NCBI GenBank assembly: GCA_947683625.1
Contig: CANTUR010000193.1
Span: 1,240,001 to 1,304,000 of the forward strand
From: Mallotus nudiflorus
Lineage: Eukaryota > Streptophyta > Magnoliopsida > Malpighiales > Euphorbiaceae
Direction of reading: 5' to 3'
Length of the DNA stretch: 64,000 nucleotides
How positions within the stretch are numbered: the first letter of the stretch is position 1; the number at the start of each line of letters is the position of its first letter. Position numbers and translations under genes: made by a program. Positions 45,940-56,538 of this stretch are shown here, piece after piece. The notes beneath the pieces are model-generated. The model saw only the letters and a list, made by a program, of their open reading frames with translations, had not been told where the DNA came from and did not search any database.

Positions 45940-48143
45940 ATCAATTTCCCTCATGCCTATAAGCATTTCAACCAAAACCACACCAAAGCCGTGCACATCA
46001 CTCTTCACATTCAAATTTCCTAATCAATTACTAGTGGGTATATCCATGAAATTTAAGGTAATAACTTTAAAGAAAAATAATGATACAACCATGAAAATAG
46101 TGCAAGAAATTACCTGTAAAAATGTACCTAGGAGCAACATAACCTTTGGTGCCCATTATATGCTCTTCTACTTCATTATCAAGTGTGCTTCTCTTGGTCA
46201 AGTCAAAGTTAGATATCCTTGTTGTATTATACTAAATGTTGGATTTGGAGAGGAGAAAAAGAACAAAAAACAAAGTAGCTTTAACATATAAACAATAAAT
46301 TCAGACATTAAAATAAAATAAAAAATTTCTCTCTTTTTCTTCAATATAAAGCTCTCCTCTCCAACCCTCTTTTACACTTCTCACTTGCACACACTCTATA
46401 CATTATTTTTTTAAGACACTTGAACACCACTCATTAGCTACATATACAGACAATAAAAAATACCCTTACATTCTTATAGTTACATCAAAATTTTAGGAGT
46501 TTCTACAATATCAGGATATCTCATACATAAACAAACATGAACATGGAGATTCCAGAATTCTTAGGCAATAACAGAAGTGTCATCACACCAACACTAAAGA
46601 GAAAATAGGTTGATTCATAAAAAAAAATTAATTTCTTAACATTACATGCTTTTATTATAAAGGGTGACCCTTAGTGCAATAATAAGATTGTTTCTTTATA
46701 ATTAAAAATTCATGGTTACAAGTTATGTACTTAGCCTTTATGCAGAAAACATCATGCAAATGTGAACTAGGATGCAACATTTTACCTCAAGTAATATCTT
46801 TAAAGACTTGAAATCTCTATAAATTATAGAATTCTCCAGAGCATGCAAATAAGACAGACCTTGAGCCATTCCTATCAAAAGCTTAACCCTTTTTTTCCAT
46901 GGTAACATATGCTTTCTGTTTGTGATATGCACTAGGTCAATCATGTATGACCATGTTTTGACTTTATCATTTTATTTAATAAAGAGGCATTTTTCATTAT
47001 CATTTTATGTTATGATAATTACTCGAATAGTCAATTCTTACTAAGGTCATCAAGTATGTGACTTGATAGTACAACCCTTAGATTAAATATGAGTTATATT
47101 CAAATTATCCCAAGTCATAACAATATGTTATGGCTAATATGATGTTGATTAATGATTATATTTTACTAATCATAAATATGAGACATTAAGTCAACTCATA
47201 GGTACTTATTTAAGAAATAATGTACTGGATTGACCTCTTATGAGAATACTGCATAGATAATTGTCATAAATAATTCTCATCATAATAATATTGATTTATT
47301 CCTTTGACCTTAAAATCATCATGAATTTCTATATAACTATTATATATTTTGACACAATCTAAAATTGTCTTTAACATGATGATTAAATAGATTGTTGTTG
47401 GATATGAAATGAGTTATGTGAGGAATGTGAGTGATTAAGAAGGAATTTGTCCCTCATTTAATCTGAGTAAGATATCTATGGGCCCCTTGATAAGATAAAC
47501 TAAGGAAAATGCATGGTCATGCTAAACTGAATTGATAAAGAGTTATCATTCTCAGTCTACTTAGAGTCAATAAATAATATGATTGAATTATATAAGGATG
47601 ACAGAAACTATGCCTTATATTCAATCAAGATATCATGTGACAAAGGGATTACAATATTTATTATAAATTAGGTTATGTCAGATTATTGACTTCACATGAC
47701 TTAGGTAGTCCTAATGTCTTATTAGAGGCCACTTATGACTTTTAGGCCTAAATAGAGAATTAAGGTCCACTGTCAATATCATGTGAACCTATAGGGTCAC
47801 ACACTTAAAATAAGCCCAAAAATGGATATGGGTTTGAGAAGCCCAAATATGCTCTGTGGAAATAAATAAATAGTTTATTTATTTAAGGTAAAGGTTGTCT
47901 TAAATAAATGGGATATTATATCTGATTTAATTTTAAATAAAATCAGAATAATAATAATTGAGAAATTACCAAAAGTTGTTTTGGTAAGTGAAACCATAAT
48001 TAAAGGTCTATAAATATATTATATTCTCTAGGGTTTCACTAAATTAATTAAACGAATTACTTGGATCTAGGTTAGGGTTTATGGTTAAAATTTTTAATTT
48101 TCACTGCGTTTTTAAATCACAAAACCCCAACACTTTCTTCCCT
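45940..48143 (-). pseudogene. Receptor-like cytoplasmic kinase (RLCK VII/PBL-like) fragment
   Basis: Three minus-strand exons keep splice sites and phase. Exon a (48143-48133 continuing 46911-46786, split by a solo LTR) encodes RKHMLPWKKR, then IGMAQGLSYLHALE and the catalytic loop IYRDFKSLKILLE, and ends at a GTAAAA donor. Exon b (46231-46114) encodes YNTTRISNFDLTK and IMGTKGYVAPRY. Exon c (46019 to about 45942) encodes NLNVKSDVHGFGVVLVEM and IGMREIDKN. The order and the IYRDFK form match PBS1/PBL-type kinases. The magnesium-binding DFG is NFD, APE is APR, and DFKxxN has become DFKSLK, so it could not be an active kinase. The N-lobe and C-terminal part are absent. Confidence 0.8.
46917..48132 (+). 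mobile_element. Solo LTR inside the kinase exon
   Basis: The 1216-bp sequence starts TGTTTGTGATATGC, ends ACCCCAACA and is flanked by perfect CTTTC duplications (46912-46916 and 48133-48137). Joining the flanks restores a continuous kinase exon reading into KHMLPW. A TATA-like CTATAAATATATTA near 48010 suggests plus orientation. No internal retroelement sequence is present, so it is a solo LTR left by LTR-LTR recombination. Confidence 0.85.
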
Positions 48144-48412
48144 CTGCAAAATAAGAATAAAAATCCAAAAACATGGGGTTGTTTAATCAGTAGCAATGGT
48201 AGGATTGTAGGCCAACATTAATGTTCTTACAGTTAAACTAATTAAAATAAAGATTAAATTGAAAATGGATTAATTAAACACAAAATTATATGAAATTAGG
48301 GTATGCTACGATAGGTAGTTTTTTACATGTTTTACTTTTTTCTCCTTCTTTACTACAAGACTTAAAAGAAAAGAAAGCTAAGAATCTTTGGGCTTTTTAA
48401 AACAATCTCTAG

Positions 48413-48416
<4 letters not shown>

Positions 48417-48466
<50 letters not shown>
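48417..48466. repeat. (AT)n microsatellite
   Basis: About 22 or more uninterrupted AT units lie between the kinase fragment and the FKBP exon. Confidence 0.95.
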
Positions 48467-48467
<1 letters not shown>

Positions 48468-48491
48468 CCATTGGTGATAAAAAAGAAATAC

Positions 48492-48600
48492 CATCAACAA
48501 CAGGAAGATCCTCCAAAGGACTAATTTCACCAGCTTTTACTTGCTTTCAGATTGTCTTAATGACACCTCCATCCCTATATAAATCAATTGCATCACCCAT
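48492..48600 (-). pseudogene. FKBP20-1-like first exon relic
   Basis: From ATG at 48600 the minus strand reads MGDAIDLYRDGGVIKTI, stop, KQVKAGEISPLEDLPVVD, followed by a GT donor (G|GTATTT) at 48492. This closely matches the beginning of the plant peptidyl-prolyl isomerase FKBP20-1, known from memory as MGDAIDLSGDGGVLKxIV..LPVVDVHYEG, including the split Val codon at the exon end. A TGA codon interrupts it, and no later FKBP exon is visible downstream; the sequence goes instead into the microsatellite and kinase exons on the same strand. Confidence 0.75.
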
Positions 48601-51032
48601 GGTTAATGAACTCTTAAAAGCCTAATAAGTGAAAAACAACATCAAATCATTCAAAACCTATACCAAAATAAGAGTTAAGAGAACAAATATGCATTGTGAT
48701 ACTCACTTCTGCTTCCAACAAAAATAACAACATTCATTATCAAGTTATCTGCAATAACAACATTACAATATACAACACAAACTTCACCATGGAAAATCTT
48801 TCAGGAAATTCACATCTGAATGTTGATTTTTTTTCTTTATGTCACTTTAATTTCTTAAAACAAAGTTAAATTAAGCCCTTTTAACCATTCAAAAACTACC
48901 ATAAACATCACAAGTTTTTTTTTTAAAATCCTTTTCAACTTAAAATAGTTCAATCTTTATATTACTCTAAAACCCATTACTACTTTTAAAAAAAATTCAA
49001 ATTAAATATAAAATATTCCATATTTCATCAAAACTTAAACCAAAGAGAAAATTAAATTAATAAAGAGTAACGAACAAACTTTTCAACTAAAAACAAACTT
49101 AAATAATGAAAATCAAGCTTATACAATGGACTATATAGAGAGAATAAAAAAAACATAAAAAAGAAATCCATAAAGCTAATAAAAAAAGGATAGGGTGCAA
49201 AAATTAGGAAGCACAAATTCATGCTAAAATATAAAATGAGAAAAGAAAAGACTTATAGCCTACCCAATTTTTGACATCAAAATGGTAGAAAAGCTTTAAA
49301 ATTTTCACCCAATCTTTTTATAACAATAGTGCCAAAATAAAAAAAAAGCTACACATTAACTTCTTTTTTAATAGGAGTTCTTGGTCCATAGTTGCTTAGA
49401 GGATTCTGATAAGCAGCCTGTACACCAGTGCTTGAAGTTAAATTTTTCTCTGAAGACACTGAGATCACAATAGGATTGCCATTAGCTTGCTTATTGCACA
49501 ATTCTAAATTTAAACATTGCAAAGATTATGTTAAAAAAGCTAGGAATTCTATAGAATAGAAAATGCATGAGTATCAATCATGCATATAAATGGACAACAA
49601 AAGGCTTAATTTTAAATGGTATTCCTCTAACAAGTTTAAATGGTCTAGCAACATCAATGTAAAAAGACTGGCAATGAACCTTGAAATAGTTGCAACTACT
49701 TTTTAGGTGGAAGCAAACTAGCAAGTAAAAGGGTCCTATCCCATGCCCATATGAGAATTGCCATCCCTAGTACCACAATAAAAAGAAACGAAATTCATTT
49801 CCCCTGAACCTTGAAAAGCCTCCTCCTCATTCTAATTCTACCACCTATAAAAATTACACCATACTGAACTTGTCAAAAATTATACACATACATACTACCA
49901 AATCAATTGGGTTTCTTTAGTCTGTCAAACAATAATCAAATTGTATAATCTCATGCAATTATTTTACTTCATTTAAAATTGAAAATTCAAAACAAAACTA
50001 TTTTCAGTAAAAAAAAATGTATTTTAAACTTTCAAAATTCCCAAAAAAAATATATTAATAAGTCTAACATCATGAAAACACTAATTCATCCTTTATGAGA
50101 ATCAGGCACTACCAAAAACCCACTCGATGAATGGAAAATATACATAGCACAAAAATACATATAGTATATTAGTATATATACCGTTGTCTAGTAGTGATGA
50201 TTCCGGGCTCTGCCAATAGTATTTTGAACCCTGCGGATGTCGATGATGGACTCCAATAGCTAGTAATGCCAACAGAGATAGTTAGCTCTTTCTTATACCT
50301 TTGTTTCTTTGCTCTTTTGTTCTTTTGGGTAATTTTCTATTTAATATGGCCAATAAATCCTTAAATAAGCAAATCACATGAAATAAATATAATCAAATAC
50401 AAAGAACATATGCCAAACTACCTAATCGCAGTGGACTTTCATTACTGTAAAAGATTGATGCTCATCTTCTGCTTCAACTCCTCCACTGTCATCTTCTACT
50501 GCTTCAACCTTTTGAGGAATAAAAAGAGAAAGGAAACTGAAGGGAAGGGAACAAAAGAAACTAAATTAAATTTTGAGAATAAGAAAAGATAAGAAACTGA
50601 AGAGAAGAGAAAACGAAAATAAAAAAATAAAAAAGAAAGAGAGTCACAAGCTGGACTAGAAGCACGAAAATGAAAAGACAAAGTAGTGTGAAAAGTTCAA
50701 AGAAAGAGCCACGAAAATGTTAAAGCTGAACTGTCATGTGTCACTCTGTTGATTCAAGTTCTCCTAAGTGGCAAAATTCATGTACTTGGTTATTAGATAT
50801 TTTATATAGATAGTCTCACTATGCACCCAAAATAGTTAATTTTCTTGTGTAATATTATTAGTCTTCAATTGTATCCAAAACAAGTCATTTATTTAAGGAA
50901 AATGTTGCATGTTGCAACAAGAAAATCATGGGGTCATTTTGGTAAAATGACTCCAACACGAACAGGGGGCAAAAGTACAAATGAAATTTTTTTATAGAAA
51001 CTTAGCCGATAATTTTATAGGAACTTAGGTGA
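48601..51032. other. Right part of the intron insertion
   Basis: Apart from the exon-like block at 49349-49508, this stretch has AT-rich sequence and an A/G-rich stretch at 50510-50650. No further gene fragment was recognised, although GC-richer sequence at 50195-50280 could be another short exon relic. Confidence 0.35.
49349..49508 (-). pseudogene. Unidentified exon-like coding block
   Basis: An open minus-strand stretch encodes LELCNKQANGNPIVISVS, then SSTGVQAAYQNPLSNYGPR and TPIKKEVNV before a stop. It sits after an acceptor-like TTTAAATTTAG. Composition (Asn/Gly/Pro/Ser linker) and the NYGPRTP string look like genuine plant protein sequence rather than chance. A weak resemblance to the linker of the large replication protein A subunit was considered but is not claimed. 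It is the third coding-like block on the minus strand within the intron insertion. Confidence 0.4.
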
Positions 51033-52299
51033 TAATTTATCGTCATCACCCTTTATTTAATTATAATTGCCTATTTAATTATAATAGCCTATTCGTTGCC
51101 TTTTAACGGCTTTGGATTTTATAATTGAAAATTTGTTCGTTTCCTTTATGTGCCTCTGTTATAATATTATGCTTCAATTGAATACATTTCTAGTAGCTTT
51201 TTGTCAATTATATTTTTTTTCTTTTTGTGTTAAATTGCAAAAGTATGCATGCTATTAACTTTTTGTCCCTATTATCGATCACCACATGCAACTTTTGGAT
51301 AAGCTGACAGGATATATTTTTGGTTTTACATATACAAATCAATGAGAATTTGTGGAATTTTTGTGTTGTTATTTGTATCAATACAATTCAGATATATTTT
51401 GTCGTCATTTGGTTATTGTAGTACATTCTATCATCTAAATTGTATCATAGAATGCTGATAGTAAGTTCAATTTCTATGCTACTTCGAATGTGTGGTCCCC
51501 TCCTCATCACCTATAAATTCTTGAATATTAGCATCGTGCTTTATCTTTTAACTACTTGTGTTGTATCGTCATGTCTTAAATTTGTTTCAAGTGGCTGTTT
51601 ACTCATGTTGATGTTCTTAGCAATGTAAATTTCTAAGAATAGATTGTATGCTTTTCTGCTCTGAGTCTTTACTATGCACACAGCAGGGAATTTAAAAGCT
51701 TCTTACAGTGACATAACTCCACGGCAAGCCAATAATCACCAATGGACTACGAAGAACAGTAGTGTGAACCAGCAGACTGGATCTTATGTTCATAAAACAG
51801 TGAAGGAAAGCAGTTCTACTGGTCATTTATTGAAGGAGAGATCCACTGGAAGGATTGGTTACAAGGATGAGTTCAAGACTACCTCAACTTTTAAGGTTGG
51901 TGACAAAACAGGGGTTTCGCAGGGTTGATTATGGCAAAAGCGGTAGCGGTAGCAGCAGGAGAAAAAAGTAGCTACTGCAGCAACAAGTACTTGAATGAAG
52001 TAATTTATGGGTATTATGTTCTAAACACTTACAGAATTTAGGACCATGTGTTTAGGTGAATGTGTTATCTAATTTGAATGGTTTTGCAATAGTCTTTTGT
52101 TAAGTAGCTGATGTCTTTAGGCGGATATGTTATTTAAGTTGGTAGTTTGGCATATACCCTATGGTTAAGTAGCAATCTTTGAAAAACAGATCATTTGCTG
52201 GTATGACTACCAGTTTAGAACAGTGTTTACACAAATTAGCTTTCTAGCAAGTGGCTTGATTCTATAATCCAAATTAATTACATTTTTGCTAATCCTGCT

Positions 52300-54017
52300 G
52301 GGCTTTTTACTATTTTAGGGTTAAAAAAAATTATTCCAACTCTAGGTGGTTTTCAAAAAATTTCCGAATTTAAGGTAAGAAAATAATTTAAAAATAAAAA
52401 AAAAAGGAAATCATTTCCACCATATGAAATAGTGAAAATGCTAAATGACAAAATATTTCTACCGATTAAAATGGCCGAACTATTTTTTATTTTTAAATAA
52501 ACCGAAGTTAACTCCGCCTACAAAAATAGTGGAGTTCTGGGATGGCTGACATACTTACAAATACTTTTTTTTTTTTTTTCAATTTTGGGCATTTCCGCCA
52601 CTTCCCAAATAAATATATTTTATTTATTTATTTATTTGTAACTTCAAAAGGGCCAGGACCAAGTTTTTTTTTTCATTTTTTTAACAAAATTTTTTTCACT
52701 TTAATATTATGATAATTATGATTGTTTTAATTATAACATTATCAAAAATAATAATATAATTACGATGATATTATATTTTTTAATTTGATGCTAATATGAT
52801 TATTTTAATTTGATTATAATAATATTTAAAATAATAATATTATTTTATTATTAAAGTATTATGAGTAATAATATATGAATAATATTATTTATTACATTCA
52901 TCATTTTTTTATTTTAATATTATAATGATTATAATCAATTAATTAAAATAGTATTAAAAATAATATCATAATTATAATAATATTATGATTTTTCTTGTTT
53001 TTTAATTTTAACATTAATATTATTATTGTTATTGTTTAGACATTATGAAATGGGTTTGATTGTCCATTTTTTTAATATAATATAAATATATATATATATT
53101 TTTATTTTTTAATATAAATAATAAATATAATATAATTGAGAAAATTCTGTCCCTATTGTTACAAACATACAATTCACGGAGAGATCAAGAAATAGATGGA
53201 GCCGATCGCCTACGTGTTACCTTTACAAGTACATGTTGTTTGATACATGAGTGTTGTTGTTGTTATTGTTGTTTGATACATGAGTTGTTGTTGTTGTTGT
53301 TGTTTGATACATGAGTGTTGTTGTTGTTGATGTTGTTGTTTGATACATGAGTGTTGTTATTGTTGTTGTTGTTTGATACATGAGTGTTGTTGTTGTTGTT
53401 GTTTGAAACATAAGTGTTGTTGTTGTTGTTTGATACATGAGTGGTGTTGTTGTTGTTTGATACATGAGTGTTGTTGGTGTTTGGCTTACTTTTTTTTTTT
53501 TATAAATTATTAGCATGATCACTTAATTATTAACTAACTTATCATACTCTAGAAAAAAAAAACTAACTTATTAACTAATAATTGAAATGAATGAGTTGGA
53601 TGGCAACCATAATTTTTGCATGGTATTGTTTTTTGTGCAAAATTATTGGCTGGAAGGAATAAGTGCATGGCATGGTATTTTGTGGAAAATACTTGGCTTG
53701 AAGGACATTAAAAGATTCTTGCATTAACTTGGGCCAACATAAATTTTAAAAAAAAATTCATATCAACTCGGCCATCTCATATGGCGGAGTTGATTATAAT
53801 TAAAAAAAATATCAGTCATATCTCCATAAGTGTGGATGGCGAAAATAGGCTCTTCGCTATTCAAACGGGCAGAATCTCTCCAATCAGGCCACCTAAGCAA
53901 AATTCACCCCAAATTCATAATAAATTTCTAAACTACCCTAAATTTGGAATTAGTTTGAAAACCACCCTAAAGTAGGGAAAAAAAATTTTGTTTTTACCCT
54001 AAATTGGTAAAAAGCCC
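52300..54017. mobile_element. Mutator-like TIR element, 1.7 kb, no transposase
   Basis: The left end GGGCTTTTTACTATTTTAGGG and the inverted right end (GGGCTTTTTACCAATTTAGGG on the minus strand) continue as diverged inverted repeats for about 80 bp or more (TAGGTGGTTTTCAAA / TAGGGTGGTTTTCAAA). Flanking 9-mers AATCCTGCT and AATATTACT agree at 6 of 9, compatible with an eroded 9-bp duplication of Mutator type. The interior is AT-rich and contains the GTT minisatellite. Confidence 0.65.
53230..53490 (+). repeat. GTT-rich minisatellite, eight TGATACATGAGT units
   Basis: Eight units of TTTGATACATGAGT plus four to eight GTT triplets, total unit length about 27-36 bp. The minus strand is open for 99 codons (Thr-rich with LMYQT repeats) only because the repeat lacks stops. 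It is not a gene. Confidence 0.9.
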
Positions 54018-54830
54018 AATATTACTCCCATTTAAGGGAAAAAGTGTTGTCCACTGCCTATTACTTATAAAACAAAGTTCTTTACCATTGAAATTGGAAT
54101 CCTACACAACCAGTATGCAAAATGACATTGTTTGTTATCATGTGTTGTAGATGGAAAAGAGTTGTGCCACATATTGGGCATGCTATACTAACTTAGACCA
54201 AATCACTTTCAATGGATGCATAATAAGTTGGATCATATAATTTCTAGCAAAATAGCCTGAAAATTCACCCAGTTCATCTTCGTATGTCAATTTCAGGCAC
54301 CATAGTCATTTGGAGCTCATCTCTAAAAGATTTAGAAGTAATAGTTGCCTACATGCTTTGTCAATGTGAACAAGAGACCATCTACAAGTTCCATATGATA
54401 ATTGCACTACTTATACTCTTAAGTAGGGTTTTAAATAATGATGGAAGAGGAAGGGAAAAAGGAAGAGCTATTATCTTTTCCTTTTCTTTTTTATTTCGAT
54501 GGGTGTTTGATTTTTGAAGCAAAAAATGAAGAAGATGGGAGGGAAGAAGAAGAGCCACTATTGTTTTTTTCATGGGCAATTGACTTTTGAAGCAAAATAA
54601 AAAAATGAAATAGGAGAAGAAGAAGAGTCCTTGCATTTTATTTTGGTTCATGGGTAATTTAATTTTTTTGAACAAAGCTATTAGTTGATATTTAAAGCAA
54701 AAGAAGAAGAAGAAAAAAAATGATGAAAGTGGAAAGTGGATGGCATAAGTTTTTAATCTCAAAGTGAAAGGTGGATGATGATTAAAAAAAAAAGGGGATG
54801 ACAAGTATAACTTAGGGCAAAGGTGCAATT
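54018..54830. repeat. Degenerate GA-rich tandem repeat region
   Basis: From about 54440 to 54720 three diverged units of about 80-100 bp share GGAAGAAGAAGAG, TTTTTTCATGGGTAAT and TTTGAAGCAAAA. The long open frame on the minus strand (54382-54828) is a by-product of this Phe/Leu/Lys-biased repeat. Confidence 0.5.
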
Positions 54831-56280
54831 TTGCTCTTAATGTTTATTTTAGGGCTCATATAAGCCCTTAATCTATTTTTTTTTTTAACAAAAAAATATA
54901 AATTTTTAGAAAACCAAGTATTTGAGCCCTCCTTCTAACAGAGATGTTAAACACCCCTTAGTAATGCTAACATGACATGGCTAAAAGTGGCCCTACCACA
55001 TAAATATAATGTTTATTTTATTTTTATTTAACCACAAGTCTGCTTTTATATCTCAAAGCTACCATTTCTTAAAAAAAAAAAAAAAACCTTCTTTTTCCTT
55101 GTATTTTATGTTTCCAAAATCCACTGATCTCCATTGTCCAAAAGAAATCCACCTATGATGGAGCCGCCAAGATTCCATTAAAGCTGCTGCATCTCACCAT
55201 GTGATTCTCCTCAAGCTCCTCATTGGCCTTTATGAGTCACTAGCTACTCATCAATGTGTAATTGTGCATTGCTTGCGTGTTACTGCTAATGAAGCTACTA
55301 TCACAAGTAGCTCCTCCACTAGCAATGTCTCCATGCCACAATCTTTTATAATAACATCTTATCCATTTCAAATTCCATGTTTGTTTTTCTTGCAAATCAA
55401 CCCTTAACTCGAGGTCTACTCTTTGCATTGGCCTTCCTAGTGGCATACCATTATTTTCTTATCAAATTTCCTTGATTTCCTTTTTTCTCTATATTTTAGG
55501 ACCTTTGCTTCCCTGTTTGTTTAAGAAATCTTAAGTGGCATCAACAATAAAGAAGTTTAAAGGAGGTTAATGGGCTCATTCAAAAATCTTGGATATTAAT
55601 TAGGAATATTGCTTGTTGTTAGTAAATAGTCAACATTCATGAAACATACCTGGTTTTGAAAGTGTAGTAGAAATAATGTCAAAAACTAGTTTTGAAAGTA
55701 TAGCAGAAGGAAGAGAAAATAGTGTTAATTTTGCATGCCACCTACTCATCATTTAATACTCAAGCATATTCACCTCCAATGGAAACATATTTCAGTTGAC
55801 ACTATCAACAAGGTTCATCCTTTAATTTCTATTTGTGTTAGAATGGTATTTACTGGTGATCGACTTTATGGACTTGATGATGGTGTTCTTGATTCTATGT
55901 TTGATATTTTTAAACATCAATTTATTAGTTTGGGCTTTATTTTGGCTTATGTATTTTTATGATGATGATGTGTTATTTCTGAAATTCTATGGAATTGACT
56001 TTGATTGTGATATTGTTTTTATGTATTTTGTTCCAATATGATTTGTAATGGGTAACATTAATAAAATTGATAACTCACTTGATACTTTAGAGGCTATACG
56101 ACACATTTTAACATCCTATCTAATGTCTTATATGTTATGTGACACATTTTAACAATTTACTTGATGCTTGAAAAGTCTATATGGCATAATCTAATTGTCT
56201 TTTACTTAACTTCAAAAGTGGTTATAAGGCTTTTATTTTTTATGATGTTATTTTGACTTCCATTTTTCTATAATAAAAAA
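54831..56280. other. Spacer between genes A and B, no gene recognised
   Basis: GGGCAAAGGTGCAATTTTGC near 54829 resembles the edge of a plant MITE family but no matching end was found. Open frames at 55201-55407 and 55735-55962 are short, show no conserved motif and have no splice or promoter context. Confidence 0.4.
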
Positions 56281-56373
56281 TCTATTGATTTTAGATATTG
56301 AGGCTGATAGAAAATAAATCGAAATGCCCTCTCGGATAGCCGATTCTGAGGATGACAAACAAAATAGTCTCAA

Positions 56374-56538
56374 ACCTCTTAATTTGTACATCAAGGTTGA
56401 CGGCACGAAGTTAGTGACCTCTTGATTTTAGACATCAAGGTTGATGAAATTAGAATGTCATCTTGAATACCTAACCCAATGATGATAGACAAGAACTCTA
56501 ACAGATAGTCTCCAACCTTTTGATTTGTACATCAAGGT
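56374..56538. repeat. Three copies of a 24-bp hairpin
   Basis: ACCTCTTAATTTGTACATCAAGGT (56374), ACCTCTTGATTTTAGACATCAAGGT (56417) and ACCTTTTGATTTGTACATCAAGGT (56515). Each is an inverted repeat ACCTNTTGAT..ATCAAGGT around a short loop. The flanks differ in length between copies. Confidence 0.75.

Larger units (their letters stand above)
42083..51032 (-). mobile_element. About 9-kb insertion in the gene A intron, Helitron-like terminus at left
   Basis: Gene A and gene B introns align on both sides, up to about 42080 and again from about 51060. The intervening 9 kb is unique to gene A. The left edge on the minus strand ends with a hairpin-forming GCCGCGCATCGCATAGGC, a short spacer and CTAG, followed by T, the standard 3' end of a Helitron. 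A related terminus (CTAG at 42509, with GATGCGCG) lies 426 bp further in. The right end is uncertain; a GA|T at 51031-51033 would fit a Helitron 5' end but is weak. The insertion carries minus-strand fragments of at least two host genes plus later insertions. It may be one element or several nested ones. Confidence 0.45.
41451..51928 (+). pseudogene. Gene A: damaged tandem paralogue of gene B
   Basis: Exon 41451-41844 starts ATGGCGGAC and encodes about 131 acidic residues. These include several repeats of the (Y/F)DDVKENYE type, more than in gene B. The donor is GTAAGA, phase 1. The second exon starts at 51687 after CAGCAG, and phase agrees with gene B. It encodes a block with SYSDITPRQ, KERSTGRIGYKDEF and FKVGDK. 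After GDK a net loss of 26 nt relative to gene B shifts the frame, so the protein ends at 51926-51928 without the final roughly 40 residues, which remain readable out of frame (VDYGKS). The promoter-proximal exon is missing and the intron is 9842 bp against 968 bp in gene B. A conceptual product of 211 residues remains possible, so it might be a truncated gene rather than fully dead. Confidence 0.75.

Noticed and set aside
46917..46944. MIDLVHITN as N-terminus of a kinase protein
   Set aside because: These codons lie in the solo LTR; the true upstream kinase exon continues at 48133-48143.
49349..49508. Assignment to the large subunit of replication protein A
   Set aside because: The resemblance is limited to a Gly-Asn-Pro and an Asn/Pro/Ser-rich linker and is too weak to name.
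53223..53522. 99-codon minus-strand frame rich in Thr with LMYQT repeats
   Set aside because: It is produced entirely by the GTT/TGATACATGAGT minisatellite, which has no stops in that frame. There is no start context or homology.
54382..54828. 148-codon minus-strand frame, Phe/Leu/Lys-rich
   Set aside because: It coincides with a degenerate GA-rich tandem repeat; low-complexity composition explains the open frame.
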